NCBI RefSeq assembly: GCF_019740335.1
Contig: NZ_JAHXZS010000003.1
Coordinates: forward strand, 124,001 to 188,000
Direction of reading: 5' to 3'
Length of the DNA: 64,000 bases
Source of the DNA: Alteraquisediminimonas sediminicola
GTDB taxonomy: Bacteria; Pseudomonadota; Alphaproteobacteria; Sphingomonadales; Sphingomonadaceae
A model generated the notes under the pieces. It had not been told where the DNA came from. It saw only the letters and a list, made by a program, of their open reading frames with translations, and did not search any database. Position 1 is the stretch's first letter, and every line of letters begins with the position of its first letter. Below, piece by piece: positions 18,018 through 27,895 of the stretch. Both the position numbers and the translations under genes were made by a program.

Positions 18018-19231
18018 CAACAATATTCCGTCAGCAGGTCTGGGTGGGACCGTAATTGATCATAGGTCAAGTGACAAAGGGCCGGACCGCCATCGGCAGG
18101 GCCAGCGCGAATCAGGTCGAACCCGTCCGCCCCGGCGACCAGCGTCAAAGGTGCAGCCTGTGGATGGGCGCAGCCCTTGGCACAGCCGGAGACATGCAAC
18201 AAGGCATCAGCGGGCAGATACGGGGCCAGTGCCGTGGCGATGGGGCGCGTCGGTTGCAAGGCTTGCAAACAGGCGGGCGCGCCGGGGCAGGCAATGACGC
18301 GCAGCAAGGGATCATCCGCTTCAACGATTAGGCCGGGAAGATCGGGAGCATGCTCTACCCCTTCCAACAGGACCATCCGCCATGGCGTGATGCGCAGCGT
18401 GGCCAGATCGGCCAGCGCCGCCATTGTCGGGGCCTCCATCTGGCCAAAGGCAAGGCCGACCATGAAGCCGCCAGCCACCCTGCCGGGGCGCGGGATCGGC
18501 GCGGATGGGAGTATCTGCGCCGGATATGCGGCAAATATGGCGGGCAATTGCGCCCCAGCGGCAAGATGCGCCGCCATGCGACCGCGCCCATTCTTCACCC
18601 CGCCGCTGTCAAGGAACCAGCGGGTCAGCGCGAGGGCGGTCGATGCGACATCCTCCGGCGCGATCAACGCGCCATGCGTCGCGCCATCGGCGCGGCAAAG
18701 CAGGCGCCCCGCGCCATCGCGCTCGCATCTGATGTCCGCCGAAATGTTGCGAAGCACCGGGTGCAGTCCAGTATCAATGGCGAAACCGAATTTGCCCGGT
18801 AAGGCAAGGTCATCATCTTCCCGCAGGGCTTCGATCAATTGGGCCGTCACCGCTGCGGTGCCGTCGTCATGCTGCCAATAGGGCGTGACGATGACATTGC
18901 GCCGCGTTTCGGCTTCGAGCGAGGGGTCGATCAGGCCCAGATCGGCCAAGCCCGCAATCAACGGTGCGTGGGTGTCGGCCCGCACCCCGCGTAACTGGAC
19001 ATTGGCGCGTGCGGACAGGTCGATCAGGCCATTGCCATATTGCGCCGCCAGCGTGGCGATCCCCGCCGCCTGTGCCTGTGTCAACCGTCCGCCATGCGGG
19101 CGCACGCGCACCACCAGACCATCGCCGGACTGCATCGGGCGCAATGCGCCGGGGCACCAGCCCTGAATGATGGGCGCGGCTATGGCGCTTCTCCCAACAG
19201 GGCGGCGATGGAATTGCGGAGCGTGGCCCAT
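18017..19231 (-). CDS. cobG: precorrin-3B synthase CobG
   Basis: CobG is a siroheme/[4Fe-4S] monooxygenase-like enzyme that hydroxylates C-20 of precorrin-3A with O2, so it marks the aerobic pathway. The 404-residue protein is related to sulfite/nitrite reductases; cluster and siroheme ligands are the cysteines of CPGAPACLQ and of HVSGCAKGCAHP. NVQLRGV is the substrate-binding signature. The only ATG lies 52 bases inside cobN and has no clear RBS, so the true start may be a rarer codon slightly downstream. Confidence 0.92.
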   Translation of the reverse strand: MGHAPQFHRRPVGRSAIAAPIIQGWCPGALRPMQSGDGLVVRVRPHGGRLTQAQAAGIATLAAQYGNGLIDLSARANVQLRGVRADTHAPLIAGLADLGLIDPSLEAETRRNVIVTPYWQHDDGTAAVTAQLIEALREDDDLALPGKFGFAIDTGLHPVLRNISADIRCERDGAGRLLCRADGATHGALIAPEDVASTALALTRWFLDSGGVKNGRGRMAAHLAAGAQLPAIFAAYPAQILPSAPIPRPGRVAGGFMVGLAFGQMEAPTMAALADLATLRITPWRMVLLEGVEHAPDLPGLIVEADDPLLRVIACPGAPACLQALQPTRPIATALAPYLPADALLHVSGCAKGCAHPQAAPLTLVAGADGFDLIRAGPADGGPALCHLTYDQLRSHPDLLTEYC

Positions 19232-22200
19232 AGGCCCGCATCACGCAAGGCTCGGAACCGATCGCGCAGCGCCGCCAGCGCCGCCGGATTTTCCCGTTCC
19301 ATAAATTCGACAAGGTCCGCCCGACCCAGCGTCGCATCGAAATACAGATCGAACAGATGCGCGGGCACATCGCGGCCAAGATGGGCAAAAGCCGCCAGAT
19401 TATCCAAAGTGGCCGCAATTTCCGCTCCGCCGCGAAAACCGTGCCGCATCATGCCGCTGGCCCAATCCGGATTGGCTGCGCGCGCGCGCACGACCCGCGC
19501 CAGTTCTTCACGCAAGGAACGCGCCTGTGGTGCATCCGCACGCGTCGCGTCGATATGGTAAAGCGCGGGGGCATCCACGCCAAGCCGGGCCAGCGCGGCG
19601 ACAATGCCTGCTTCATGCGCGGCATAATCGGGCGCAAGCAGTACATCGGTTTCCGCAAGGTCCTGCACATGGGCAAAGCAGTCGATCTGCCGCAGCCGGT
19701 CTTCCAACGCCGCGCGATCCTGTTTGATTTCGGCATTCGCGCCAATGGCCCATGCTGAATTGTTCAGCCACGCCTCGCCCGCAGTTTCGCGGCCCGCATC
19801 GCTGTAATCCTCCAGCGCCTGCCCCATGGCAAGGCCATATAATCCCGGCTTTGGCCCGAAAACGCGTGGGGTGCGGGCGACATAGGGGTTTTCTTCTGCC
19901 GGTTCGTCGCGCAAGGCCAAGGCTTCCGCCGCCGCCTCGAACAATTGGGCAAGGCCGGGAAAGACATCGCGAAACAGGCCGGACACCCGCAATGTCACAT
20001 CGATGCGCGGCCGCCCCAACAGGGCGGGCGTGATAATCTCGAACCCGGATACGCGTTCCGACCCGACATCCCATTTTGGCGCGACGCCCGCCAGATGCAG
20101 GGCCATGGCGAATTCCTCGCCCGCCGTGCGCATCGTCGCCGATCCCCATAAATCGATGACAAGGCCGCGCGGCCAATCGCCATGATCCTGCAAATGACGG
20201 CGCAGCAATTCCTCCGCCAGCCGCACCCCCTGCCCATGGGCCACCCGGCTCGGCACAATGCGCGGATCGACGGCATAAAGATTGCGCCCCGTCGGCAATA
20301 CATCCGTGCGCCCGCGATAGGGGGAACCGGACGGCCCCGCATCCACCCGGTGTCCGGCCAGTGCGGTCAACAACCCGTCAAATTCGCCCTCGCCCTCGCC
20401 ATAGACATGCAGCCCATCGCCGAACTGACTTTCCTTGATGTCGCAAACGAAGCGGTCGATCCGCACGATGGCCTCGGCAATACTGGCGTTTGGCTTTATG
20501 CCCAGATCCTCCTCGACCCCGGCGGCTTGCGCCTCGGCGCGAATGGCGTCGATCAGCCGATCGCGCCGCGCCGGATCGATCCCTTCCGCGGTGGAATATT
20601 CGTCCAACAGCCGTTCAAGCCGGTGCAAGCGGTCCGGCACTTGGGCGGCCAGTTGCGGCGGCGGCAAATGACCCAAGGTCACCGCGCCAATCCGGCGCTT
20701 GGCCTGCGCCGCTTCGCCGGGATCGTTGACGATAAAGGGGTAGATGACCGGCAGGCCCTGCAACAGCGCCTCAGGCCAGCATTGGCCCGACAATGCGACC
20801 GCCTTGCCCGGCAACCATTCGAGCGTGCCATGCGCGCCGATATGCACCAGCGCATGCAAGCCCTGCGCCTTCAGCCAGAGATAAAAGGCGACATAAGCAT
20901 GGCGCGGCGTGCGGGAAAGGTCGTGATAATCGGCCTCGCGCCCGGTCATGTCGCCGCGTTCAGGCTGCAATGCGACCAGCATCTCACCCCGGCGTACGGC
21001 GGGGAAATAGAACGCGCCGTCCCGCACCTGCGGGTCCGATTCCGGTGGCCCCCATGCCGTGGTCAATGCGGATTGTAATGCGATCGGCAGGCGGGCAAGG
21101 GCGGCGCGATATTGATCGAGCGGCCAATTCAACCGATCCGCCAGCAATGCATCGGCCAAGGGTCGATCACTCGCTGCCGCACTGTAGCCAACCGCCGCCA
21201 AACGCGCGATGATCGCCTCTGCCGACGCCAAGGCATCCAGCCCGACGGCATGGGCCATCTGGTCTGCGCGCCCCGGATAGGTGGACAGGATTAGCGCCAG
21301 TCGCCGCTGACGCGGGCGCGTCACCCCCAACCGGTGCCATGCCGCCACCCGATCGGCCACCGCCGCAATGCGTTCAACATCAGCCTGATGCATAAAGCGA
21401 GAGAATTGCAGGTCCGGATCGCGCTCTCCCGCCGATTTGAAGCTGACGACCCCGGCAAACAACCGCCCGTCCATTTCGGGCAGGACGACATGCATGGCAA
21501 GGTCGGCCGGCGACAGGCCGCGCTCTGACGTCGCCCAGTCGGTTTGCTGCGCCGTCGACAGCGCGACCTGAAACACCGGGCATCCGGTTGCATCCAAAGG
21601 CGACACGCCATCATCGCCGCGCGCGGAAAATGCGGTGACATTGACCACGGCACAGGGGGTGTGCGCGGCCATCACCGCCCGCACCCATGCGGCAGCGGAG
21701 GGCGCTTTCAACGATGGGACGAACAGGCCGATGGCGCGAAAGCCCCGCTCTTCCAAGGCATGGATCAACCCATCGACCGGCCCGGTATCCGCCGCCGTCA
21801 GATAGGCTCGGTAAAAGGTCACGATCACCATGGGCGCATCGCCCAAAGGCGGGGTGACGACAACGCCTGCGCCGGGAGTGTACCAGCCGCATTCGGCGAT
21901 GGTTTTCAGACCCGCGATCGGGGCTGCAGGAAGGCCCGCCGCAATCGCCAATTGCGCCAACGCCGCCTGCGCCGCCACCGCGCCGCCCGTGTCGCACAAG
22001 GTCGCCAATCGCCGCAGCGTCGAGATCGGCACCGTAGACAACTCGTCCAGCCGGGGGTCTTCTCGGCCATCGGCAGGCAGTATAGCGAGTGCGATTCCCC
22101 GTTCGCGGGCCATCATTTGCACCTGCATCAGCCCATATTGCCAATAGCTGACGCCGCCGATCAGCCGTATCAATATGCCCTTGGCATGGCACAGGGTCGC

Positions 22201-22419
22201 ATCAATATAGGTGTCGACCGACAAGGGGTGGCGCAGCGCCGCCAGATTGGCGAGCCGCAAGCTCGGCAGGCCCTCTTTCTTCACATGCCAAGCGGCCGCG
22301 AATGCGCCAAGGTCGCTGTCGGAAAAGGACAGCGCCACCAATTCAGCCGGGCTTTGGCCGAGATCGGTAGGGGTCTCCGTCTCTTCCAGACCGTGGCTTT
22401 CGCGGAAGACCACATGCAT
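19180..22419 (-). CDS. cobN: cobaltochelatase subunit CobN
   Basis: CobN is the large, corrinoid-binding subunit of the ATP-dependent aerobic cobaltochelatase, which inserts Co2+ into hydrogenobyrinate a,c-diamide. The 1079-residue protein has LIGGVSYWQYGLMQ, HIGAHGTLEWLPGKAVALS (the conserved His/Glu core) and VIDLWGSATMRTAGEEF. The ATG at 22419 lies 7 bases after cobW; upstream in-frame codons run into cobW. The ATPase subunits CobS and CobT are not in this window. Confidence 0.95.
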   Translation of the reverse strand: MHVVFRESHGLEETETPTDLGQSPAELVALSFSDSDLGAFAAAWHVKKEGLPSLRLANLAALRHPLSVDTYIDATLCHAKGILIRLIGGVSYWQYGLMQVQMMARERGIALAILPADGREDPRLDELSTVPISTLRRLATLCDTGGAVAAQAALAQLAIAAGLPAAPIAGLKTIAECGWYTPGAGVVVTPPLGDAPMVIVTFYRAYLTAADTGPVDGLIHALEERGFRAIGLFVPSLKAPSAAAWVRAVMAAHTPCAVVNVTAFSARGDDGVSPLDATGCPVFQVALSTAQQTDWATSERGLSPADLAMHVVLPEMDGRLFAGVVSFKSAGERDPDLQFSRFMHQADVERIAAVADRVAAWHRLGVTRPRQRRLALILSTYPGRADQMAHAVGLDALASAEAIIARLAAVGYSAAASDRPLADALLADRLNWPLDQYRAALARLPIALQSALTTAWGPPESDPQVRDGAFYFPAVRRGEMLVALQPERGDMTGREADYHDLSRTPRHAYVAFYLWLKAQGLHALVHIGAHGTLEWLPGKAVALSGQCWPEALLQGLPVIYPFIVNDPGEAAQAKRRIGAVTLGHLPPPQLAAQVPDRLHRLERLLDEYSTAEGIDPARRDRLIDAIRAEAQAAGVEEDLGIKPNASIAEAIVRIDRFVCDIKESQFGDGLHVYGEGEGEFDGLLTALAGHRVDAGPSGSPYRGRTDVLPTGRNLYAVDPRIVPSRVAHGQGVRLAEELLRRHLQDHGDWPRGLVIDLWGSATMRTAGEEFAMALHLAGVAPKWDVGSERVSGFEIITPALLGRPRIDVTLRVSGLFRDVFPGLAQLFEAAAEALALRDEPAEENPYVARTPRVFGPKPGLYGLAMGQALEDYSDAGRETAGEAWLNNSAWAIGANAEIKQDRAALEDRLRQIDCFAHVQDLAETDVLLAPDYAAHEAGIVAALARLGVDAPALYHIDATRADAPQARSLREELARVVRARAANPDWASGMMRHGFRGGAEIAATLDNLAAFAHLGRDVPAHLFDLYFDATLGRADLVEFMERENPAALAALRDRFRALRDAGLWATLRNSIAALLGEAP

Positions 22420-22426
22420 GGTCGTC

Positions 22427-23473
22427 TTACCCTTGCACCGCCAGCTGAAGCACAGCGCGGATCGCGGCCTCATCCACATGGTCATGTTCCGCAATCACCA
22501 CCAGCCGGGTCTGGCGCGGTGCAGCGCCCCAAGGGCGGTCATATTGGGTGCGGACGCGCTCGCCCACAGCCTGCAACAACATCCGCATCGGCTTGCCCGT
22601 CACCGCGACATAGCCCTTTACGCGTAAAATATGCTGTTCGCGGGCCAAAATGCGGACCGCCTCGGCCAAGGCTTCGGGATTGCGGACCTCCGGCAGATCG
22701 ATAATGACGGTATCGAAATCCTCATGCTCATGATCGCCATCGCCGTCATGATGCGACGGACGGGCATCGATATCGTCCTCCGCCGCCGCATTCAGGCCGA
22801 GCACGATGCGCGGGTCGATTACGCCTTCGCTCATCGACAGGATCGGCAGGGCGCGGGATGACACCGCCGTCACGATAGCGCGCGCGGCATCCAGCAGTGC
22901 CGCATCTACCAGATCGGCCTTGGACAACAACACCAGATCAGCACAAGCCAATTGGTCCTCGAACACTTCAGCGAGCGGCGTATCATGGTCAAGGCTGTCG
23001 TCTGCCAGCCGTTGCGCCTCCACGGCGGCGGGATCGACGGCGAAACGCCCGTCCGCCACCGCCTCGGCATCGGCAAGGGCGATGACGCCATCGACCGTGA
23101 TGCGCGACCGGATGCTCGGCCAATCGAATGCCTTCAACAACGGCTTGGGCAGGGCCAGCCCCGATGTTTCGATCAGGATATGATCGGGCCGCTGCGGCAG
23201 GGCCATCAGCTTTTCAATCGTCGGAATGAAATCATCCGCCACGGTGCAGCAGATGCACCCATTGGCAAGTTCGACGATATTTTCCACCGGGCAATTTTCA
23301 TCGGCGCAGGATTTCAGAATATCGCCATCCACCCCCAATGTGCCGAATTCATTGACCAGCACCGCCAGCCGTCGCCCTTGTGGATTCGCCATCAAATGAC
23401 GGATCAGCGTCGTTTTGCCTGCACCGAGAAAGCCGGTGACGATGGTGACGGGAATTTTGGACAGGTCGGTCAT
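22427..23473 (-). CDS. cobW: CobW, GTP-dependent metal chaperone (COG0523)
   Basis: A 348-residue G3E-family GTPase thought to deliver cobalt for the aerobic cobaltochelatase. It shows the P-loop VTGFLGAGKTTLIRHLM, the metal-binding CxCC motif in NGCICCTVAD, the ETSGLALP switch and the SKADLVD guanine motif. A histidine- and aspartate-rich loop (HHDGDGDHEHE) near residue 230 is a likely metal reservoir. ATG at 23473 has GGAG 7 bases upstream and starts just before cobN. Confidence 0.95.
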   Translation of the reverse strand: MTDLSKIPVTIVTGFLGAGKTTLIRHLMANPQGRRLAVLVNEFGTLGVDGDILKSCADENCPVENIVELANGCICCTVADDFIPTIEKLMALPQRPDHILIETSGLALPKPLLKAFDWPSIRSRITVDGVIALADAEAVADGRFAVDPAAVEAQRLADDSLDHDTPLAEVFEDQLACADLVLLSKADLVDAALLDAARAIVTAVSSRALPILSMSEGVIDPRIVLGLNAAAEDDIDARPSHHDGDGDHEHEDFDTVIIDLPEVRNPEALAEAVRILAREQHILRVKGYVAVTGKPMRMLLQAVGERVRTQYDRPWGAAPRQTRLVVIAEHDHVDEAAIRAVLQLAVQG

Positions 23474-23474
23474 C

Positions 23475-23831
23475 TTAACGCTCCAGCGGCGGGATACGGG
23501 CAATGCTTTGCTTGCGGAAAATTTGCGGACGCTCCCGCCATGGCACAATGCCGTCGGCGCTTGCGGCATAAGCGGCGGCACCGGCCAGAATATCGGGCAC
23601 ATGATCGGTGTCGAGCCGCCCATATACATAGGTCCAGCGGCCAGATGCAGATAACGCGATGGCGCTGCCATTGCCACAGGCGGACAGGCATTCAACCGGG
23701 GTGACCGAAACACCCTCGGGCACATCGCCCGCGACAAGGGCGGCATGGAGACGCGCGCCGGGGGGCAATTCGCCGTCTTGCAGCGTTTCACCTGCGCGGC
23801 AGGTCGTACATACGAACAATTTCACGGTCAC
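23475..23831 (-). CDS. DUF1636 ferredoxin-like protein
   Basis: About 118 residues, starting at a GTG with AAGG 8 bases upstream (another GTG two codons on, at 23825, is also possible). The protein begins VKLFVCTTCRAGE and has a second cysteine pair in VECLSACGNGSAIAL, the thioredoxin-like [2Fe-2S] ferredoxin spacing of DUF1636. It is the first gene after the second cobalamin riboswitch and is followed at once by cobW and cobN. DUF1636 genes commonly sit beside cobW/cobN; a redox or metal-handling role is suggested but not established. Confidence 0.82.
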   Translation of the reverse strand: MTVKLFVCTTCRAGETLQDGELPPGARLHAALVAGDVPEGVSVTPVECLSACGNGSAIALSASGRWTYVYGRLDTDHVPDILAGAAAYAASADGIVPWRERPQIFRKQSIARIPPLER

Positions 23832-23937
23832 TGCCTGCACCTTCTTTGGGGGCTGGGGGTGCGCGGCAAGACACCCTTCGCACATCCACGCGCGGCAGGC
23901 TCCGACCGGTCACAGCACACCCCGGCTGCCCGTTTGA

Positions 23938-24112
23938 CGTAGTGCTGGCAGGTCTCCCGGCTTGTGGATTCAGGGTTTCCCCAACGATCATTCGGCCTTC
24001 CCGACGGTATGTCAGTGACGTTGAACGATCTTTCCGGTCACGGTCGCGGGGGCGGCTGCGCTTGGGGTTTATCCCGTGTCGCATTCCCTCTTCGCCTCTC
24101 GACAGAACTGTC
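23938..24112 (-). ncRNA. cobalamin riboswitch upstream of the DUF1636-cobW-cobN-cobG-H-I-J run
   Basis: On the minus strand: GAGGGAATGCGACACGGGAT, then GCCGCCCCCGCGACCGTGA, GTCGGGAAGGCC and the B12 box AAGCCGGGAGACCTGCCAG (about 23945-23964). The core matches the AdoCbl riboswitch in order and spacing. It precedes the large cobN operon and lies in the divergent gap to cobO, which it cannot control because it is on the other strand. Confidence 0.95.
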
Positions 24113-24181
24113 TATAGAGAGGAACCAGCGCCGTTTCGATTGAAGCAAAGCGCCCGTCATGTCAAGGAACGCAAGCCCATC

Positions 24182-24805
24182 ATGAGTGCCGATACCAGCC
24201 CGGACGACAACACGCGTCACGCCGCCAAAATGGCGAAGAAGAAGGTCGCGCGCGATAAGATCATGGCGACCAAGCAAGGCGACAAAGGGCTGGTCATCGT
24301 CCACACCGGGGCAGGCAAGGGCAAGTCGTCATCCGGTTTCGGCATGATCTTGCGGTGCATCGCCCATGGCATGCCCTGTGCGGTGGTGCAGTTCATCAAA
24401 GGCGCATGGGATACCGGGGAGCGCCGCCTGATAGAGGGCCATTTCTCCGATCTTTGCCAATTTTACGCCATGGGTGAAGGCTTTACCTGGGAAACACAGG
24501 ACAAGGCCCGCGACATTGCCGCCGCCCGCGCCGGTTGGGAAAAGGCCAAGGAACTGATCCGCGACCCGGCGATACGCATGGTGCTGCTCGATGAAATCAA
24601 TATCGCGCTGCGTTATGATTATCTCGATATAGAAGTAGTGCTGCAATTTCTGGCGGCGGAAAAACCGCCCATGACCCATGTCGTGTTGACCGGCCGCAAT
24701 GCCAAGCCGGAACTGATCGAATTTGCCGATCTGGTGACCGAGATGACCTTGGTGAAGCATCCGTTCCGTTCGGGCGTCAAGGCCCAGGCCGGGGTTGAAT
24801 TTTAA
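24182..24805 (+). CDS. cobO: cob(I)yrinic acid a,c-diamide adenosyltransferase CobO
   Basis: CobO attaches the adenosyl group from ATP to the Co(I) corrinoid. The 207-residue protein has a charged N-terminal tail, then the P-loop VHTGAGKGKSSSGFGMILR, VVQFIKGAWDTGE, MVLLDEINIALRY and VVLTGRNAKPELIE, all diagnostic of the CobO/BtuR type. Divergent from the riboswitch operon; followed 18 bases later by cobQ. Confidence 0.95.
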   Translation: MSADTSPDDNTRHAAKMAKKKVARDKIMATKQGDKGLVIVHTGAGKGKSSSGFGMILRCIAHGMPCAVVQFIKGAWDTGERRLIEGHFSDLCQFYAMGEGFTWETQDKARDIAAARAGWEKAKELIRDPAIRMVLLDEINIALRYDYLDIEVVLQFLAAEKPPMTHVVLTGRNAKPELIEFADLVTEMTLVKHPFRSGVKAQAGVEF

Positions 24806-24823
24806 GAGGCATTTGTCAGTTCC

Positions 24824-26269
24824 ATGCGCGCATTGATGATTCAGGGTACGGGCTCCAATGTCGGCAAATCATTGCTGGTCGCGGGGCTATGTCGCGCAGC
24901 GCGGCGGCGGGGCCTGAAGGTCGCGCCGTTCAAGCCGCAAAACATGTCCAACAATGCCGCCGTGACCGATGATGGCGGCGAAATCGGACGGGCGCAGGCG
25001 TTGCAGGCGCTGGCCTGCGGACGGCCATTGCATAGCGACATGAACCCGGTCCTGTTGAAACCGGAATCCGAACTGGGGTCGCAGGTTATTGTGCAGGGCA
25101 GGCGCATCGCCACGGTGAAAGCGCGCGAGTATGCAGCGTTGAAGCCTCAACTGCTCGCGCCGGTACTGGAGAGCTTTGCCCGACTGAAGCAGGATTGCGA
25201 TCTGGTGATCGTGGAAGGCGCGGGCAGCCCTGCCGAGGTCAATCTGCGGGCGGGCGATATTGCGAACATGGGCTTTGCGCGCGCGGCGAATGTGCCGGTG
25301 GTGCTGGCCGCCGATATCGATCGCGGCGGCGTGATTGCGCAGGTGATCGGCACGCAGGCTGTGCTCGACCCCGATGACGCCCATCTGATCGCCGGCTTCC
25401 TCATCAACCGTTTTCGCGGCGACCCGCGCCTACTCGACGATGGCTATGCCCTGATCGCGGCGCGCACCGGCTGGCGCGGCTTTGGGGTGGTGCCGTTTTT
25501 CCCCGCTGCCGCGAAATTGCCGGCCGAGGATGCACTGGACCTGCGCCGGACAGCAGGCGGCGGATGTTTCCGCGTGGCGGTGCCCATATTGTCGCGCATC
25601 GCCAATTTCGACGACCTTGATCCCTTGGGCCAGGAACCGAATGTCAGCCTGACGATGATTGCGGCGGGGCAGGCGATTCCAGGCGATGCCGATCTGGTGA
25701 TCCTGCCCGGCACCAAATCTACGCGCGGCGACCTTGGCTATCTGCGCGCGCAGGGTTGGGACATCGACATTCTCGCCCATGTGCGGCGCGGTGGCCATGT
25801 GCTGGGGATTTGCGGCGGCTATCAGATGCTCGGCCATGTCGTGCGCGACCCGCAAGGGATCGAGGGACCGGCAGGCGACACCCCCGGCCTTGGCCTGTTG
25901 GACATCGCAACTGAGATGCAGCCCGACAAGCATCTGCGCCAGGTCGAGGCAATCCATGCGTCGAGCGGCGCGTTGATGCAGGGATATGAAATCCATCTGG
26001 GCGAAACGACCGGCCCTGCCTGCGCCCGCCCCTTTGCGATGGTCGATGGCGTCACCGAAGGGGCGATGTCCACCAATGGCCGGGTGATGGGCAGCTATCT
26101 GCACGGCATGTTTGCGGGCGACAGCTTTCGCCACGCCTTTCTGCGCCAATTAGGCGCGGCCCCGTCCGGTCTGAACTATGCCGATGGCATTGAATCGGTG
26201 CTGGATGCGCTGGCCGATCATCTGGAGGCCCATTGCGATGTGGACGGGTTGCTGGCGTTGGCCCGGTAA
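24824..26269 (+). CDS. cobQ: cobyric acid synthase CobQ
   Basis: CobQ amidates the b, d, e and g side chains of adenosylcobyrinate a,c-diamide. The 481-residue protein has the N-terminal ATPase part ([42 protein letters not shown]) and a C-terminal glutamine amidotransferase domain with the Cys nucleophile in [11 protein letters not shown] and His in GYEIHLGET and GSYLHGMF. It is cotranscribed with cobO and ends 34 bases before the convergent bluB end. Confidence 0.95.
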   Translation: MRALMIQGTGSNVGKSLLVAGLCRAARRRGLKVAPFKPQNMSNNAAVTDDGGEIGRAQALQALACGRPLHSDMNPVLLKPESELGSQVIVQGRRIATVKAREYAALKPQLLAPVLESFARLKQDCDLVIVEGAGSPAEVNLRAGDIANMGFARAANVPVVLAADIDRGGVIAQVIGTQAVLDPDDAHLIAGFLINRFRGDPRLLDDGYALIAARTGWRGFGVVPFFPAAAKLPAEDALDLRRTAGGGCFRVAVPILSRIANFDDLDPLGQEPNVSLTMIAAGQAIPGDADLVILPGTKSTRGDLGYLRAQGWDIDILAHVRRGGHVLGICGGYQMLGHVVRDPQGIEGPAGDTPGLGLLDIATEMQPDKHLRQVEAIHASSGALMQGYEIHLGETTGPACARPFAMVDGVTEGAMSTNGRVMGSYLHGMFAGDSFRHAFLRQLGAAPSGLNYADGIESVLDALADHLEAHCDVDGLLALAR

Positions 26270-26303
26270 ATAAGGGCTAGAACATCCTGCATGTCGATGG
26301 GGC

Positions 26304-26927
26304 CTAAAGTCGCTCCCATGGATAGGCATGGTTTTCCTGCCATCCCACACGATGCAGCAAGGGTGTATCATCCTCAAATTCAGGATAGCCGAGGCACAGA
26401 TAGGCGGAAAACTGCCACCCCTCCGGCACATCGAACAGCCGCTCCATCGCATCGGGATCGAGGATCGACACCATGCCAAGGCCCAGATTGCGCACCCGTG
26501 CCGCCAGCCACAACCCATGAATCGCCATTGCTGTCGAATCGTGCAGCGTTTCGGCCATCGAACGGCGGCCAAGGCCATGGCCTTTTTGCGTATCGGTGAC
26601 CGTGAACACCGTCAGTTGCAACGGCGCAGCATCCAGCCCCGCCAGTTTCAAACGCAGATAATCGGCCTGTCGCTGCCCGCTATAATCTGCCGCCGCCGCG
26701 GCATTGCAGCGATTGAAATTCGCCCGCACCGCCGCGCGCATTTCGGGCGAATCGACGCGGAAGACGCGCCACGGATGCGCATTGCCGACCGAAGGGGCGA
26801 GGTCCATCGCGGCTTGCAGTTCGTCGATCACGCTTTCATCAATCGCATCCGTGCGGAAATAGCGCACATCGCGCCGCCAACGCAGGATGCACTCTAAAAT
26901 TTCGGCCTCTTGTTGGTTGAACTTCAT
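26304..26927 (-). CDS. bluB: 5,6-dimethylbenzimidazole synthase BluB
   Basis: BluB cleaves reduced FMN with O2 to make 5,6-dimethylbenzimidazole, the lower ligand of B12. The 207-residue nitroreductase-fold protein has RRDVRYFRTD, the flavin-site segment LAPSVGNAHPWRVFRV, and GLGRRSMAETLHDST. It starts 5 bases after cobD and is the last gene of that operon. Its presence means the cell can make the complete cobalamin lower loop from flavin in air. Confidence 0.93.
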   Translation of the reverse strand: MKFNQQEAEILECILRWRRDVRYFRTDAIDESVIDELQAAMDLAPSVGNAHPWRVFRVDSPEMRAAVRANFNRCNAAAAADYSGQRQADYLRLKLAGLDAAPLQLTVFTVTDTQKGHGLGRRSMAETLHDSTAMAIHGLWLAARVRNLGLGMVSILDPDAMERLFDVPEGWQFSAYLCLGYPEFEDDTPLLHRVGWQENHAYPWERL

Positions 26928-26932
26928 GGTGG

Positions 26933-27895
26933 TCAGCCTCCCAAGGCCATAATGAGCCGCTCCCATTCCGATGGCGTCCCCGGCAGGCCAAGGCGGACCC
27001 AATGGTCGGAATAAGGGAAGATGCGCGACCAGATGCGATGCCGGGCCAATTGTGCCTGCGCCTGATGCGCATCGGGCGCATGATAGAGGCGGAATAATTC
27101 CGTCCCGCCCACAAGCCGCCAGCCCGCATTTGCCGCCAGCGTATCGATCCGCGTTGCTTCCTCGCGCAGCCGCAATATGGTCGCCGCCGCCCAGTCGTGA
27201 TCGGCCAGCGCCCTTGTTCCGATTTCGATGGCAGCGCCCGATACCGGCCATGGACCCGCCATGTCGGACAAGGCTGCAATGGCGTCTTGCGCGCCGAGGA
27301 CAAAGCCGAGGCGCACCCCCGCCAGACCATAAAATTTGCCGAATGACCGCAGCACCAACAGCCCGTCCCTTGCTGCAAAAGGAGCAAGGGAGAGGTCGGG
27401 CCGGGGGTCGGCGAAACTTTCGTCCACCAGCAACATGCCGACCTGCCCGATGAGCGCCAGCAGATCGGACGGCGCGATCACCCGGCCATCCGGGTTGTTC
27501 GGATTGACGACAACGGCCAGATCCGCACCCGCCAGCGCCGCCGGTTCGCGCACCTCTTCGACTTGCCAGCCCGCCGCACGCAGCGCCGCCGCATGTTCAT
27601 TATAGGTCGGCGCCAGAATCCGGGCGCGTCCCGGCTTGGTCAGGCGCGGGATCGACTGGATCGCCGCCTGCGCGCCGGCCAGCGCCAGCATCGGCGCTGT
27701 GCAGTCATAGGCCGCGCCCGCCGCCTGAATCAGCCCGGCCATCGCGGCGCGGGTCGGCAATGCGGTCCATGCCTCTGGCGGCAACAAGGGGATGGGATAG
27801 GGGTACCGATTGATACCGGTCGACAGGTCGATCCAGTCATCGCCACCATAAGTGGCGCGGGCGAAATCAATATTGCCGCCATGATCGCGCATCAC
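26933..27895 (-). CDS. cobD: threonine-phosphate decarboxylase (CobC of P. denitrificans naming)
   Basis: A PLP enzyme of the aspartate aminotransferase fold that makes (R)-1-amino-2-propanol phosphate, the linker of the nucleotide loop. The 320-residue protein has DLSTGINRYPYPIP, VVNPNNPDGR, LLVDESFADP and the PLP lysine in LRSFGKFYGLAGVRLGF. GTG at 27895 has GGGAG 7 bases upstream and overlaps the cbiB stop (GTGA); the following ATG is an alternative. Confidence 0.92.
   Translation of the reverse strand: MMRDHGGNIDFARATYGGDDWIDLSTGINRYPYPIPLLPPEAWTALPTRAAMAGLIQAAGAAYDCTAPMLALAGAQAAIQSIPRLTKPGRARILAPTYNEHAAALRAAGWQVEEVREPAALAGADLAVVVNPNNPDGRVIAPSDLLALIGQVGMLLVDESFADPRPDLSLAPFAARDGLLVLRSFGKFYGLAGVRLGFVLGAQDAIAALSDMAGPWPVSGAAIEIGTRALADHDWAAATILRLREEATRIDTLAANAGWRLVGGTELFRLYHAPDAHQAQAQLARHRIWSRIFPYSDHWVRLGLPGTPSEWERLIMALGG

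Noticed and set aside
16371-18059. 562-codon plus-strand frame over cobJ-cobI-cobH
   Set aside because: Shadow of three certain genes on the minus strand; composition (His, Arg, Gln rich) is typical of antisense frames.
20182-22704. Long plus-strand open frames across cobN
   Set aside because: They are high-GC shadow frames of cobN/cobW, rich in Arg/Pro/Gln, without RBS or family resemblance.
23846-24181. Long N-terminal extension of CobO through the riboswitch region
   Set aside because: The extension translates the complement of the riboswitch and is not protein-like; known CobO proteins start near the ATG at 24182.
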